A stretch of 64,000 nucleotides of DNA from Gottfriedia sp049568075 (GTDB lineage Bacteria > Bacillota > Bacilli > Bacillales > Bacillaceae_G), in NCBI GenBank assembly GCA_049568075.1, contig CP144911.1. One strand, given 5' to 3'. Both the position numbers and the translations under genes were made by a program. Of this stretch, positions 50,197 through 59,533 are shown piece by piece. Positions within the stretch are counted from its first letter, which is position 1. Every line of letters starts with the position of its first letter. Below the pieces are notes generated by a model. That model had not been told where the DNA came from, ran no database searches, and worked only from the letters and a program-made list of their open reading frames with translations.

Positions 50197-51342
50197 CTAC
50201 ACAAAATTTCTTGTAGAACTATTACGACTAAACTTATAAATAGCAATTAAGAAAAATGCAGCTGCAAAAACTAAAAGGATTAAAATGTTTAAATATAAGC
50301 TTCCTAAATTACTTCCTTGTTGCAACTTAGTCAATGTCTCTAACGTCCATCTTTGTGGAAGAAAATCCGCAATTCTTTGTACTGATGATGGCATAATCTC
50401 GATTGGCCAGAAACAACCGGAGATCATAACAGTTGGAACAACGATTAAGTTCTGCAATGCTCCAGATGATTTTGAACTATTAGAGAACGCTACAATCATT
50501 AATGAGATCCCGACTGAGACCAAAGCAAAAAGCATCATAACAACTGCTGCTTCCCAAAATGGAATATGAATATCGATATGAAACACTTTCGTCATAAAGA
50601 GAAGCGTAATAATTACTTGGACAGTCATTACAATCATATTTACTACAACATTTGAGAAAATATATTTTCTAGCATTAATAGGTGCTGACAAAAGTCTGTA
50701 GTAAATTCGATTTTCTTTTTCCTTTAAAATAATTTCAGAAAGATTCCCTGCAGACATTAACATAATCATAATCAAAAAGCCTAAACTATATATAGTCATA
50801 TTTTCAGATTGAGATGAATCTGATAATGTTTTTGTTGCTACCTTGAAGCTTGCGTTTTGGTAGTTGGAATACATTTGATTAAATTTAGTTTGGTCTGTTT
50901 TAGCCACTCTACTAATAGCTGAAACATTGTCGATATAGTTGTATAAATAAGATTTTACAAAGCTCGTAATTTGAGCACCTTTTATTGAAGATATTTGAAT
51001 ATGATTTGGATTACCAGAACGTACACTATCTGTAAAACCATCATGGAACGAAATAACACAATCAAGTGATCCTGAAGCGATCTTATCATTGGCATCTGAA
51101 TTGTTTATTATTTCAATACGAACGTTATCTAAGTGTTCTAAAAACTTAATCGTATCATTTGCAATATATTGATGATCCTCATTGACAATCCCAACATGAA
51201 CGATCGTTTTATTGGAACCACCATAAGCTAGAAAGGAAATAAAAATACCAATTAGAGGCACTAAAATATACATAATAATATTTTTCTTATTTTTAAAAGT
51301 AGCTCTTAAAGTATTCGAAATTAACCAAAAAACTGTCTGCAT
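50197..51342 (-). CDS. ABC-2 type permease, linearmycin-exporter-like (LnrN position)
   Basis: A 381-aa permease with an N-terminal TM, a large extracellular domain, and five TM segments at the C-terminus (ABC-2 fold, VGISLMIVAFSNSSKSSG). ATG 51342 follows GGGAGGGGCTGTAGG and lies next to the stop of the first permease gene. The frame is open upstream to 51381, but the ribosome site decides the start. It is the last gene of a five-gene regulator-exporter cluster. Confidence 0.87.
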   Translation of the reverse strand: MQTVFWLISNTLRATFKNKKNIIMYILVPLIGIFISFLAYGGSNKTIVHVGIVNEDHQYIANDTIKFLEHLDNVRIEIINNSDANDKIASGSLDCVISFHDGFTDSVRSGNPNHIQISSIKGAQITSFVKSYLYNYIDNVSAISRVAKTDQTKFNQMYSNYQNASFKVATKTLSDSSQSENMTIYSLGFLIMIMLMSAGNLSEIILKEKENRIYYRLLSAPINARKYIFSNVVVNMIVMTVQVIITLLFMTKVFHIDIHIPFWEAAVVMMLFALVSVGISLMIVAFSNSSKSSGALQNLIVVPTVMISGCFWPIEIMPSSVQRIADFLPQRWTLETLTKLQQGSNLGSLYLNILILLVFAAAFFLIAIYKFSRNSSTRNFV

Positions 51343-51343
51343 C

Positions 51344-52468
51344 CTACAGCCCCTCCCTTCTTTGTAGAGAAATAGATGCAAGAAATAGGAATAATAAAGA
51401 AAAACCTATATTAAAAACAAGCGCCGGGATAGCAGCTGACAAGTCGTTTGCATAAATAATTTTTGTAATTGCAGTATTAACCCATGTAAGTGGTGAAAGC
51501 TGAGTAATGAATTTTAAAATCCCACTAGTATCGCCCAATTTAAAGTAAGCTCCACCAAAAAATGAAGATAGCTGCACAACAATCATAATGATTGCTCTAG
51601 ATGATGCATTTGATTTCGTTATATAGCTTACAACCAAGCCTAAACTAATTGATAGAAGAACTTCCGTTAATAAAACAATAAAGACTAATAATAGATGGTT
51701 ACCCCAGTTGGCTTTAAAAAAGAATTTACTGAAATAGACAACTACAATAATGCACAGAAAGTTAGCAACTAAACTTCCAAGTATTTTCCCTATAAAAATC
51801 TCAAATTTAGAAATAGGAGAAACGATTAATCGATCAGCCGTTTTTCTAACTCTTTCTCCTGTGATCAATTTACTTGCAGACATAGCTGCATAAAGAACAA
51901 TCATAGTCGTCATTGCAATCGCGTAATAATCCATCGAACCTGGCTGTTTATTTGATGCAATCGATGTGTCCTTAATATAATCATCCTGAGAATTACCTAA
52001 AAAGACTTCTTTAACTTGAGTTGGATCGACTTTTGCAACTTCCACGCTAACATTATATTTATCTACAAAAGATGATAACATTCCTTGAATAACACTACCC
52101 TCAACACTGTTTCCTTCATTGATATAAAGCTTAATTTCGTTATTTTGAATAGAAATATAGCCATCATAATGATTACGTTTCACTTCATTCTCACCATTTG
52201 TATTACTCGCAGCTTTTTTAAAATGAATTCCAGACTTTTTCGTACTTTTAATTAATTCGTTAAAATACTGCGAAAACTCACCAGTTGTTGATTCATCTTT
52301 ATATAAAACATGCACATCTTTAATCGGGACGGATGTTGAAAAAGCATTTGAAAGTGAAGTACCCAAGACAAGCATTAAAATGATTGGAAATGCTAACATA
52401 AAAAATAAGTTCCTTACATCTCGAAAGTCACGCTTAATTTCCATGAAAGCAATATTAAAAATATTCAA
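51344..52468 (-). CDS. ABC-2 type permease, linearmycin-exporter-like (LnrM position)
   Basis: A 374-aa permease with the same architecture as its neighbour: one N-terminal TM (LFFMLAFPIILMLVLGTSL), an extracellular domain of about 150 residues, and a TM block (ALVSYITKSNASS region). It forms a heterodimer with the product of the next gene. It lies 36 nt downstream of the ATPase gene. Confidence 0.87.
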   Translation of the reverse strand: MNIFNIAFMEIKRDFRDVRNLFFMLAFPIILMLVLGTSLSNAFSTSVPIKDVHVLYKDESTTGEFSQYFNELIKSTKKSGIHFKKAASNTNGENEVKRNHYDGYISIQNNEIKLYINEGNSVEGSVIQGMLSSFVDKYNVSVEVAKVDPTQVKEVFLGNSQDDYIKDTSIASNKQPGSMDYYAIAMTTMIVLYAAMSASKLITGERVRKTADRLIVSPISKFEIFIGKILGSLVANFLCIIVVVYFSKFFFKANWGNHLLLVFIVLLTEVLLSISLGLVVSYITKSNASSRAIIMIVVQLSSFFGGAYFKLGDTSGILKFITQLSPLTWVNTAITKIIYANDLSAAIPALVFNIGFSLLFLFLASISLQRREGL

Positions 52469-52504
52469 GCTAATTGCCTCCTTATTAAATAATTTTCCAT
52501 AAAG

Positions 52505-53440
52505 TTAATCACGTAAATTTCGACCTGTTAATGTAAGGAAAACAGTTTCTAAGTTAGGCGCATTTTCCTGTAATGAACTGATTTCGATTTCATTATTAAT
52601 AAAATGTTGAATAATTTTATTTAAATTATTCACACCATTATCTGAAGTAATCGTAATAACATTATCTAAAATATGAACGTTCTCAACACCATTAATCGCT
52701 TTAAGCTCCGTAACATCAATATTTTCAGTCGTTTTAACTTCAATTCGAATATCCTTTGTATTCGTAATAATCGATTTAAGCTGTTCCTTTGTTCCTTCAG
52801 CGATGATTTTTCCATGATCAATAATCGAAATACGAGAGCATATTTCTTCAACTTCTTCCATGTAATGGCTCGTATAAATGATTGTACAGCCCATTTCATT
52901 AAGCTTACGTACACTATTAAGAATATAGTTTCGTGAATGTGGATCAATTCCAACAGTTGGTTCATCCATAATAATCAGTTTAGGTCGGTGTGCAATCGCA
53001 CACGCAATATTTAACCTTCTCTTCATTCCACCAGAGAAATTTTTTGGGTAGTCCTTAAATTTATCTTCTAACCCTACAAATTGTAATGCCTCTTCTACTC
53101 TTTCATTTAATTCCGAACCTCTTAAACCATATAGTCCAGCGAAAAATCTAACATTTTCATAGGCAGTTAAATCTTCATAAATAGCTAAGTCCTGAGGTAC
53201 CATTCCAATATTCATTTTTGCGAATTTACTATTCTTCTTACTGTTTTTTCCTAGGATTTCTACAGTACCTTGATTACTTCGAAGTAGCCCTGAAATAATA
53301 TTAATTGTCGTACTTTTTCCCGCTCCATTTGCTCCAAGAAATCCGAAAATTTCTCCTTCTTCAATTGATAAAGACATATTATCTACTGCTATAAAATCCC
53401 CGAACTTTTTAGTTAAATTTTTTATCTCTAAAACTTTCAT
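52505..53440 (-). CDS. ABC transporter ATP-binding protein, linearmycin-exporter-like (LnrL position)
   Basis: A 311-aa ATPase. Walker A is FLGANGAGKSTTIN, Q-loop in MVPQDLAIYED, signature FSGGMKRRLNIACAI, Walker B LIIMDEPTVGIDPHSR and H-loop YTSHYMEE. A C-terminal regulatory extension of about 90 residues is typical of DrrA-like exporters. With two ABC-2 permeases and an adjacent NarL-type two-component system, this matches the B. subtilis LnrJK-LnrLMN arrangement that exports linear polyene antibiotics; the actual substrate is inferred. Confidence 0.92.
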   Translation of the reverse strand: MKVLEIKNLTKKFGDFIAVDNMSLSIEEGEIFGFLGANGAGKSTTINIISGLLRSNQGTVEILGKNSKKNSKFAKMNIGMVPQDLAIYEDLTAYENVRFFAGLYGLRGSELNERVEEALQFVGLEDKFKDYPKNFSGGMKRRLNIACAIAHRPKLIIMDEPTVGIDPHSRNYILNSVRKLNEMGCTIIYTSHYMEEVEEICSRISIIDHGKIIAEGTKEQLKSIITNTKDIRIEVKTTENIDVTELKAINGVENVHILDNVITITSDNGVNNLNKIIQHFINNEIEISSLQENAPNLETVFLTLTGRNLRD

Positions 53441-53481
53441 CCTCTCACCTCTTAAGCTTTGTGTATGATGCTATTATAAGC

Positions 53482-53521
53482 AAAAGGGTGAACTAATATC
53501 AGTGTATTAGTTCACCCTTTT
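53482..53521 (-). terminator. Hairpin between kinase and exporter genes
   Basis: AAAAGGGTGAACTAATA and TATTAGTTCACCCTTTT form a perfect 17-bp stem with a 6-nt loop. TTTT then GC follows on the minus strand. It separates the regulator pair from the exporter genes and may act as terminator or attenuator. Confidence 0.78.
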
Positions 53522-53596
53522 CACATGAGAATATTCATGTTTTTATTTAGGCAAAATCATGATGGACTTAATAGAAATTCATATCACATGTTGAAA

Positions 53597-54700
53597 TTAT
53601 TGGATTGGAAGCAAAGTTGTAACTGAAAAACCATCATGACCATCCACTATTATTTTCCCGTTTATAGCCGCAGTTCTCTCTTCCATCCCAATAATGCCTA
53701 AACCTTTTTTAATTTTAACTTTCCCTTTACCATTGTCTTTTACATTTGTTTTTATCATTTTATTCATGACATGTATTTCAATCGAAACCTCTGTAGCATT
53801 TGCATATTTCATCGTATTTGTTAAAGCCTCAACTACATTTTCTTGAATTACTTTCCATTGAATTGGCGTAATAAGGTCGAGATTTCCTTTATAGACAAAC
53901 AATGTTTTTAAATCATGCTTAGCAGAAAATTCATCTATGAATAATTTCATATGATGAATTCCCATTTGTTCAGTTGGAGGCTTCATATTTTTTAAAGTAA
54001 GTCTTATGTTTTCAATTCCGTCCTTTGAAATATTAATCGCATTTTGAAGCAATTCTAATGCTTTTTCTTGATTAGTACTCATTAAATGTTTAGCTGCTTC
54101 CATTTGATATAGCGCACCTGTCATTGAATGCCCTATTTTATCATGTATTTCTTGAGAAATACGATTTCGTTCCTCCAATTTAAAGGTATATTCCGATTGC
54201 TCAATAAACTCATTATGGTTATTTATCTTTTTTGACAGCTTTTGAATCGTTCTCCTCATTTTGTCAATTTGATCTTCTTTAAACCGTAATCTAGTGTTAT
54301 ACAAATTAAAAAGCGAAAAAACGATAAAACTAAATAATGAAATTAATCCATAAATAGGCTGTAAAGAATTAGATAAGTAGAAAATTGGAAATAGTGCAAG
54401 AAAGCAACCAATCCATTTTTTCGAAGTAAAAAAAGAAACAAGCTCTAAGATCGACATTGGCAGTAGTAAAAGAAATAATGGCTGAATCTTTAAACTGGAA
54501 TAGATAATTAAACAAATTGATAAGATTAGTAAAAATTTTATCAACAATCTATTTTTTATTAAGTAAAGACTAATATTTAAACAAAAATAAACAAGTAATG
54601 CAAATAGTAACCAAGAGAAATTAGAAATTTCTTTTTGAATACAAATTAGAGCTAAATACAAGATTACAACGAGTTTATTTAAAATAATCCAACGCTCCAT
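53597..54700 (-). CDS. NarL-type sensor histidine kinase (LnrJ-like)
   Basis: A 367-aa kinase with about six TM segments in the first 150 residues and no large extracellular loop, suggesting detection of ligands within the membrane. The HisKA_3 phosphoacceptor is in NRISQEIHDKIGHSMTGAL and the HATPase domain has NVVEALTNTMKYANAT (N box) and DNGKG (G1). It partners the response regulator encoded 17 nt upstream. The likely inducer is a membrane-active compound exported by the adjacent ABC system. Confidence 0.9.
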   Translation of the reverse strand: MERWIILNKLVVILYLALICIQKEISNFSWLLFALLVYFCLNISLYLIKNRLLIKFLLILSICLIIYSSLKIQPLFLLLLPMSILELVSFFTSKKWIGCFLALFPIFYLSNSLQPIYGLISLFSFIVFSLFNLYNTRLRFKEDQIDKMRRTIQKLSKKINNHNEFIEQSEYTFKLEERNRISQEIHDKIGHSMTGALYQMEAAKHLMSTNQEKALELLQNAINISKDGIENIRLTLKNMKPPTEQMGIHHMKLFIDEFSAKHDLKTLFVYKGNLDLITPIQWKVIQENVVEALTNTMKYANATEVSIEIHVMNKMIKTNVKDNGKGKVKIKKGLGIIGMEERTAAINGKIIVDGHDGFSVTTLLPIQ

Positions 54701-54716
54701 ATATAACTCCCTCGCG

Positions 54717-55358
54717 TTAGTCTACTTTCCCAGTAATATAGAAAATAGCAATTTGTGTTCGATGTTCTAGCCCAGTTTTTCCGAGAATTGAAGTAATATA
54801 GTTAGCAACTGTTCCTTCAGAAATATAAATTTGCTTAGAAATTTCCTTATTCGAAAACCCTTTTGCGATTAAAGCCATTACATCTAACTCTCTTTGGGTA
54901 AACAAACTCGTATCGATTTTCGTATCTGCAGTACTTGCATTGCTTGATAAATTCGTTCTAATTTTATCTAATACTAAATCTTGCATGACTGTATTTCCAT
55001 GATAAACACTTTTGATTGCTTCTCGAATTCGTTCTGGTTCATTATTTTTTAATAAATAGCCCTTTGCACCATTTTTCACAGCATCAATAATGTACTCATC
55101 ATCATCAAAAGTCGTTAAAATAAGTGGCTTTGTTTTAGTTTGCTCGGAAATATGCTTCGTAGCTTCTACGCCATTCATATTTGGCATTCGAACATCTAAA
55201 AGCGCAACATCTACCTCATTATTTTGACAATAATTTAAAGCTTCATTCCCATCATTTACTGTTTCTAATACTTCAAACTCTTCATAAGAGCTCAATATGA
55301 TTTTAAGTCCTTCCCTAATAAACGAATTATCATCAGCAATAATTAATTTTATTTTCAT
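54717..55358 (-). CDS. NarL/FixJ-family response regulator (LnrK-like)
   Basis: A 213-aa regulator with a receiver domain (acidic pair DD in IIADDNSF, phospho-acceptor in VALLDVRMPN, K in NGAKGYLLK) and a LuxR-type HTH (LTQRELDVMALIAKGFSNKEI, truncated to its core here as ALIAKGFSNKEI). The frame is open to 55433; MKIKLIIADD at 55358 is the start expected from the family, although no clear ribosome site precedes it. It should activate the exporter genes downstream. Confidence 0.88.
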   Translation of the reverse strand: MKIKLIIADDNSFIREGLKIILSSYEEFEVLETVNDGNEALNYCQNNEVDVALLDVRMPNMNGVEATKHISEQTKTKPLILTTFDDDEYIIDAVKNGAKGYLLKNNEPERIREAIKSVYHGNTVMQDLVLDKIRTNLSSNASTADTKIDTSLFTQRELDVMALIAKGFSNKEISKQIYISEGTVANYITSILGKTGLEHRTQIAIFYITGKVD

Positions 55359-55630
55359 TTGAATAGAGGGAGAAAATTTCCACCTCGTTTTCACATCCTT
55401 TATTCCACGAATTATATTTCCATTATATACCACTACTGACTAAATACCATGAGAAGAAAAAGATTAACTCATTGATTTCAAAAATAAATCCCTTCATTAC
55501 ACAAGTTTATTGTTTTAAAACGATCAGCTTTCCGTATTCATTAATAAAAAGGTAAAGTAAAACACATGAACTCTATTTTGTAATAAGTTTCACAATTCAT
55601 TCAATTGTTGAAGTAAAATTTCTCAAAATA

Positions 55631-55672
55631 TTTAGTAAAATTTAATTGAGCTCTCTGTTAAATTTTACTAAA
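55631..55672. repeat. Long perfect inverted repeat in a gene-free gap
   Basis: TTTAGTAAAATTTAA (55631-55645) and TTAAATTTTACTAAA (55658-55672) are 15-nt perfect arms with a 12-nt loop. The gap 55359-55839 is otherwise AT-rich with no gene. No T run follows; it could be an operator or an RNA hairpin. Confidence 0.6.
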
Positions 55673-55839
55673 AAATATTTACCCTTTAACTTATTTGTTG
55701 ATACTTCTACTGTTTTCAAAAAAGTACAAATAAGTTAACACTTTAATTAACGCCGGCAAAATGAAAAAGTAACCTATTCCCTTATTAAGTTAGTAAATAG
55801 TAAACATTACAAATCTTATTACAGGAGAAAAATAAGTAC

Positions 55840-56213
55840 ATGAAAAAATTTAATACTAAAAAAATACTCATTACATTTATTTTGGTATATTTAACTAGTG
55901 GTTGTAATTCCCCAAATAAGACATTTTTATTGAGATATGTAATGAACTGCCTTTTGAATCAATCGTCTTTGATCCAGAAAATGATTATACATTTTATTAT
56001 TATTACGAAGATTTACAAGGTAATGGAAAATTAGATAAAGGAACTTTTTTAAAAAAATCTGAATCCCAATATATAATAAAAAGTTCGATTTTTCAGGATA
56101 TAGAAGTCACTTATAAAAATAGTGGATTCAAGATTATGCTAACTAATCTCCACAATAAAGATAAAAATATAGCTCTAAAAACTAGAATGCTCAGAAATCT
56201 GGGCTTTTTTTAA
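55840..56213 (+). pseudogene. Frameshifted lipoprotein gene
   Basis: ATG 55840, after ACAGGAGAAAAA, begins a lipoprotein signal (KKILITFILVYLTSGC, lipobox cysteine near residue 22). The frame changes around 55920: the start frame ends at 56034, while the +1 frame from there continues DIFIEICNELPFESIVFDPE and is acidic and tyrosine-rich (DYTFYYYYEDLQGNGKLDKG) up to TAA 56211-56213. One base inserted or lost would restore a protein of about 124 aa. Function unknown; a short GCTCAG/CTGGGC hairpin with TTTTTTT closes it. Confidence 0.68.
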
Positions 56214-56334
56214 TTGATTGGTGCGATTCTGTGTACAAAATCCAAAAATATCTAAATTGCTATTTGAGATTAGAACAAAATAACTTAAATACTTAGTCAC
56301 ATTACTAAGACTTGCAATCATTCAAAAAATTTTT

Positions 56335-56368
56335 CAAAAAAAATCCCCATGCATATGCAAAAGGGATT
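56335..56368 (-). terminator. Quinone reductase gene terminator
   Basis: On the minus strand AATCCC and GGGATT pair, with an inner GCATATGC palindrome, followed by TTTTTT. Confidence 0.75.
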
Positions 56369-56375
56369 CAAAACA

Positions 56376-57362
56376 TTACTTATTTTCAATTAATACTTTA
56401 CCATATTGAACTTCATTATTTTCAAAGTAATCATGAGCGTCCTTCACTTGATCAAATGTAAAAGATTTAGGATTGATTAGTGGTTTTAGCTTACCTTCTT
56501 CAACTAAAGTAGCAATTTTATTCAAAATAGCGCTATGTTCTTTGCGCCCTTCCTCTGTTTTTTGAGTAAGTAAAATAAAAATTACATGTAAAGATAAAGA
56601 TTTGTTATGTAAAAGTGTTAAATCATGCGTCGAACGTGCTGCGATTGCTAGAACAGTACCTTTTGGTTTAACTGCAATAAAGGATTTATCTAGGTTTTCT
56701 TTACCGACAGTATCAAAAACGAGATCAAAGCCTTGCCCATCTGTTAGGCGGTTAACATATTCTTGGACGGACTCTTCCTTGTAATTAATGACATGGTCTG
56801 CACCTAGTGCTTTAACTAAATCAGCTTTTTCATTCGACGAAACAGTTGTCGTAACAGTAGCTCCAAAAGCTTTCGCCAACTGGATAGCTAGATGACCAAC
56901 TCCACCTGCCCCGCCATGAATTAAAATATGATTACCTTGTTTTAATTTACCTCTGTCAAAAAGTGCCTCCCATGCAGTAATAGCTGTTAGTGGTAAACTT
57001 GCAGCTTCTTGAATTGGTAAATTTTTTGGAGCTTTAGCAATTACTGTTTCTTCTATTAAAAAATAATCTGAAAGAGTACCCGTAAAGACATTTAAACCGA
57101 AAACAAAATCTCCAACTGAAAAACGTGAAACATTTTCACCAACTTCAACAACTTCACCAGAAAAATCACTATGTAAAATCATCGGAAATTTAGGATGGAA
57201 CGCATTTGGTACAATTCCTTTTCTAATCTTTGTATCAATTGGATTGATACTAGTCGCAGAAACTTTAACTAAAACTTGATGACCAGATGGCTTCGGTATT
57301 GAAAGTTCAACATTTTTAAACTCAGAGCTATCTCCATATTGGTGAATAACAATTGCTTTCAT
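56376..57362 (-). CDS. Zinc-free medium-chain dehydrogenase, NADPH:quinone reductase type
   Basis: A 328-aa MDR-family oxidoreductase. The nucleotide motif is ILIHGGAGGVGHLAIQLAK and there are no structural zinc cysteines. The N-terminal GroES-like domain begins MKAIVIHQYGDS. ATG 57362 is seven nt after AGGAGG; an upstream ATG (57380) overlaps that site. It reduces quinones or enones with NADPH; substrate unknown. Confidence 0.9.
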   Translation of the reverse strand: MKAIVIHQYGDSSEFKNVELSIPKPSGHQVLVKVSATSINPIDTKIRKGIVPNAFHPKFPMILHSDFSGEVVEVGENVSRFSVGDFVFGLNVFTGTLSDYFLIEETVIAKAPKNLPIQEAASLPLTAITAWEALFDRGKLKQGNHILIHGGAGGVGHLAIQLAKAFGATVTTTVSSNEKADLVKALGADHVINYKEESVQEYVNRLTDGQGFDLVFDTVGKENLDKSFIAVKPKGTVLAIAARSTHDLTLLHNKSLSLHVIFILLTQKTEEGRKEHSAILNKIATLVEEGKLKPLINPKSFTFDQVKDAHDYFENNEVQYGKVLIENK

Positions 57363-57566
57363 AATAGACCTCCTATGCAAAATAGAAAATATTATTAAGT
57401 CATTTTAGCATACATCAGATGGAAAGAAATACAATTTTAACTTGAAATCGAATCATAAGGTTTTGATTATAAATGGTTAAAAATTTATAATTTATATTGT
57501 TTTTTCACATTGATTCAGTATAATCAATATTAATCTTTTAATCTTAATTCATGGAGGAAAATGACT

Positions 57567-57866
57567 ATGGTAAACAAATTAGAGGAATTAAATGAGAGAA
57601 ATGCGTTAAACCATAGAAATATTGTAAAGTATGTAAAACACGTCTTTGATGAGTTAGACTTAAAAGTTAGAAGATTTCGTGAAGAAACAGCAATTAAGGC
57701 AGCTCATCATGCAAAACCAGATTTAGAAGAAGAAAAATTATTTTATAACAATATTCACCATATGAAGACGTTACTAATTGACGTATTAGAACGTACTACT
57801 GAAGATCTTGAACATATGGGAGATAAAAACTGGAATAAAAACTTCAAAGACGGCGTAAACGCTTAA
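57567..57866 (+). CDS. Small charged helical protein, unknown
   Basis: A 99-aa soluble, highly charged, all-helical protein (KLEELNERNALNHRNIVKYV...). It ends in ENLEHMG-like and KNFKDGVNA segments. ATG 57567 lies nine nt after GGAGG; ATG 57561 is too close. Histidine-rich spots (ALNHRN, AAHHAK, NIHHMK) are evenly spread. I do not recognise it; it is monocistronic with a strong terminator. Confidence 0.7.
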   Translation: MVNKLEELNERNALNHRNIVKYVKHVFDELDLKVRRFREETAIKAAHHAKPDLEEEKLFYNNIHHMKTLLIDVLERTTEDLEHMGDKNWNKNFKDGVNA

Positions 57867-57906
57867 TTTTAAATAAAAACGTATTTTCTCTATCAATTCA
57901 ATAAAT

Positions 57907-57943
57907 AAGGATAGGAAGGTATTTAAACCTTCCTATCCTTTTG
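57907..57943. terminator. Bidirectional terminator
   Basis: AAGGATAGGAAGGT pairs perfectly with ACCTTCCTATCCTT, followed by TT; convergent genes end on both sides. Confidence 0.9.
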
Positions 57944-57944
57944 A

Positions 57945-58517
57945 TTATTTCTTTAGACCCGGCTTCAAATTTCTTACATAATTTTTCAATACAAAAAGTA
58001 CACTTTCATCAATTGGAATATTTATACCAAATCCATCACTTTTTTCAAGCGAAACAAAACCATGAAGTAAACTTCTTAAACCTCTTACCGCATGAATAAG
58101 TTCAATATCCGTTAAATTATATGGTTTCAATAACTCATAGATTAAGTTCAATATTTTATTGCCAGTTAAATGATAATCATCACCTGGTGTTTGAGACGGA
58201 GATAAGGTAGCTTTATATAAACCAGGATGGGTTCTAGCGTAATCAAGATAAGCAAAAGCTAATGCAAAAATTGCGTTCTCATTATTTTTACCTTCAACCG
58301 ATTCACGAAGTTTTTCATAAAGTTGCGTAATCCCATGTAATGCAACACTATTTTTTAGTTCATCCAAATTCTTAATATGATTATAAATCGATGGTGGTTG
58401 AATCGTTAGCTTCTTTGCAAGATAACTAATCGTTAAAGCCTCCCAGCCTTCTGTATCGACAATTTTAATTGAAGTACTCAGTAATTGATTAAAATTCAAT
58501 CCAATCCTTGGTGACAT
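57945..58517 (-). CDS. TetR/AcrR family regulator
   Basis: A 190-aa repressor. The N-terminal HTH is ALTISYLAKKLTIQPPSIYNH (about residues 27-47) and the C-terminus belongs to the WHG/TetR_C_33 type (HAVRGLRSLLHGFVSLE). It is 17 nt downstream of the MBL hydrolase gene, so the repressor lies in the operon it probably controls. An 18-bp-arm palindrome over the operon promoter is the candidate operator. Confidence 0.9.
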   Translation of the reverse strand: MSPRIGLNFNQLLSTSIKIVDTEGWEALTISYLAKKLTIQPPSIYNHIKNLDELKNSVALHGITQLYEKLRESVEGKNNENAIFALAFAYLDYARTHPGLYKATLSPSQTPGDDYHLTGNKILNLIYELLKPYNLTDIELIHAVRGLRSLLHGFVSLEKSDGFGINIPIDESVLFVLKNYVRNLKPGLKK

Positions 58518-58534
58518 TACGAATTCCCCTTCAC

Positions 58535-59227
58535 TTACTGCTTTTTAAGAGCACGGTCAATTGCTTCTTGTGGATGACTTAACATCGTACCATGACCGAC
58601 TGCTAATAATGTAGGTTTTAATTCACTAATTTTCTTAGCACTATTTAAAGCAGCATCTTTATTCCATGTTGCCATTGAAGGAAAAGGAAATAAAATTTTC
58701 AATTGACCAGAGATTGCAAAACCACCTCTTAATGAAAAAGCATCACCAGCGATAATACCATTTGTGCGTTGATCTAAAAATGCCATTGAACCAGGTGTAT
58801 GCCCGGGAACTTCAACTGCTATTAAAGAGCCAATAATGTCTCCTTCTTGTAGTAACCGATCCGGAATAGTTTGGATATTTTTAGGGACGCCACCTTTTAT
58901 AGGAGTATTTGGCTCACTAGCTTCTAAACTAGTGTCTCCTTTTAATAATTTTGCATCCCTTTTTGAAATGGAGACGACTGCATCAGGAAGTAGTGATTTT
59001 AATTGATCAAGCGCTCCAACATGGTCACCGTGCGCATGCGTTAAAACGATATTCGTAATTTTTTTGCCGATTTGATTAGCTGCTTCAATAATTTTAGTCG
59101 CACTAAAGGATAGTGCTGTATCGATTAACGTAAGTTCGTTTTCTTCTTCAACTAAAAAACAATTTACAGGAAAGAAATTGGGTAAAAAGCTCAACTCATA
59201 AAGATAATTATTTTTCGTAATCTTCAT
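58535..59227 (-). CDS. MBL-fold metallo-hydrolase
   Basis: A 230-aa metallo-beta-lactamase-fold hydrolase. Metal ligands are HAHGDH (LTHAHGDHVGALDQL), the His in VEVPGHTPGSM, the Asp in IAGDAFSL and the final His in AVGHGTM. It is close to glyoxalase II-like/YflN-type enzymes. The ATG follows AGGAGGGTATAAA. The TetR partner suggests induction by a small-molecule substrate. Confidence 0.88.
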   Translation of the reverse strand: MKITKNNYLYELSFLPNFFPVNCFLVEEENELTLIDTALSFSATKIIEAANQIGKKITNIVLTHAHGDHVGALDQLKSLLPDAVVSISKRDAKLLKGDTSLEASEPNTPIKGGVPKNIQTIPDRLLQEGDIIGSLIAVEVPGHTPGSMAFLDQRTNGIIAGDAFSLRGGFAISGQLKILFPFPSMATWNKDAALNSAKKISELKPTLLAVGHGTMLSHPQEAIDRALKKQ

Positions 59228-59246
59228 TTTATACCCTCCTAATAAT

Positions 59247-59292
59247 AAAAACTAATACCTTTAGTTTTATAATGCTAAAGGTATTAGTTTTT
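59247..59292. promoter_or_regulatory. Palindromic operator-promoter of the MBL-tetR operon
   Basis: AAAAACTAATACCTTTAG (59247-59264) and CTAAAGGTATTAGTTTTT (59275-59292) are perfect 18-nt arms. The 10-nt centre carries the minus-strand -10 TATAAA, so TetR binding would block the promoter. Confidence 0.78.
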
Positions 59293-59334
59293 GTGAACAA
59301 AAATTCCAAATTTACATAAAAATCGTTATAATGA

Positions 59335-59366
59335 CTAAAAAACCCTTTCATCAAAGATGAAAGGGC
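59335..59366 (-). terminator. Amino acid permease terminator
   Basis: CCCTTTCATC pairs with GATGAAAGGG, followed by TTTTTT on the minus strand. The interspersed repeat lies between the permease stop and this hairpin. Confidence 0.88.
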
Positions 59367-59368
59367 TT

Positions 59369-59525
59369 CAGACTGTTGACAAACGCTCGCTTTCTTCGTT
59401 GCTTCGCCTGTTGAGCGGTGCTCATTACCGTCTAGGGTAACCCCCCGCTCCTCACCAGGCTTCGCGCCTCGAAAGACAAGCGCTCGCAATCAGTCTGAAA
59501 ATCAATTTTTAGTACTTTTTCTACA
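59369..59525 (-). repeat. Interspersed repeat, full-length copy 2
   Basis: The same element as 41393-41531, bounded by CAGACTG and CAGTCTG. A flank TAGAAAAAGTAC on the minus strand is shared with the 63.5-kb copy (TAGCCAAAGTAC). An 86-codon reverse frame crosses it, but its peptide is repeat-derived and not counted as a gene. Confidence 0.85.
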
Positions 59526-59533
59526 TGTTGATA

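Noticed and set aside
59229..59489. 86-aa minus-strand frame across the interspersed repeat
   Set aside because: Most of the peptide is encoded by the repeat core, has no ribosome site and recurs only because the repeat recurs; it also overlaps the operator region of the MBL operon.
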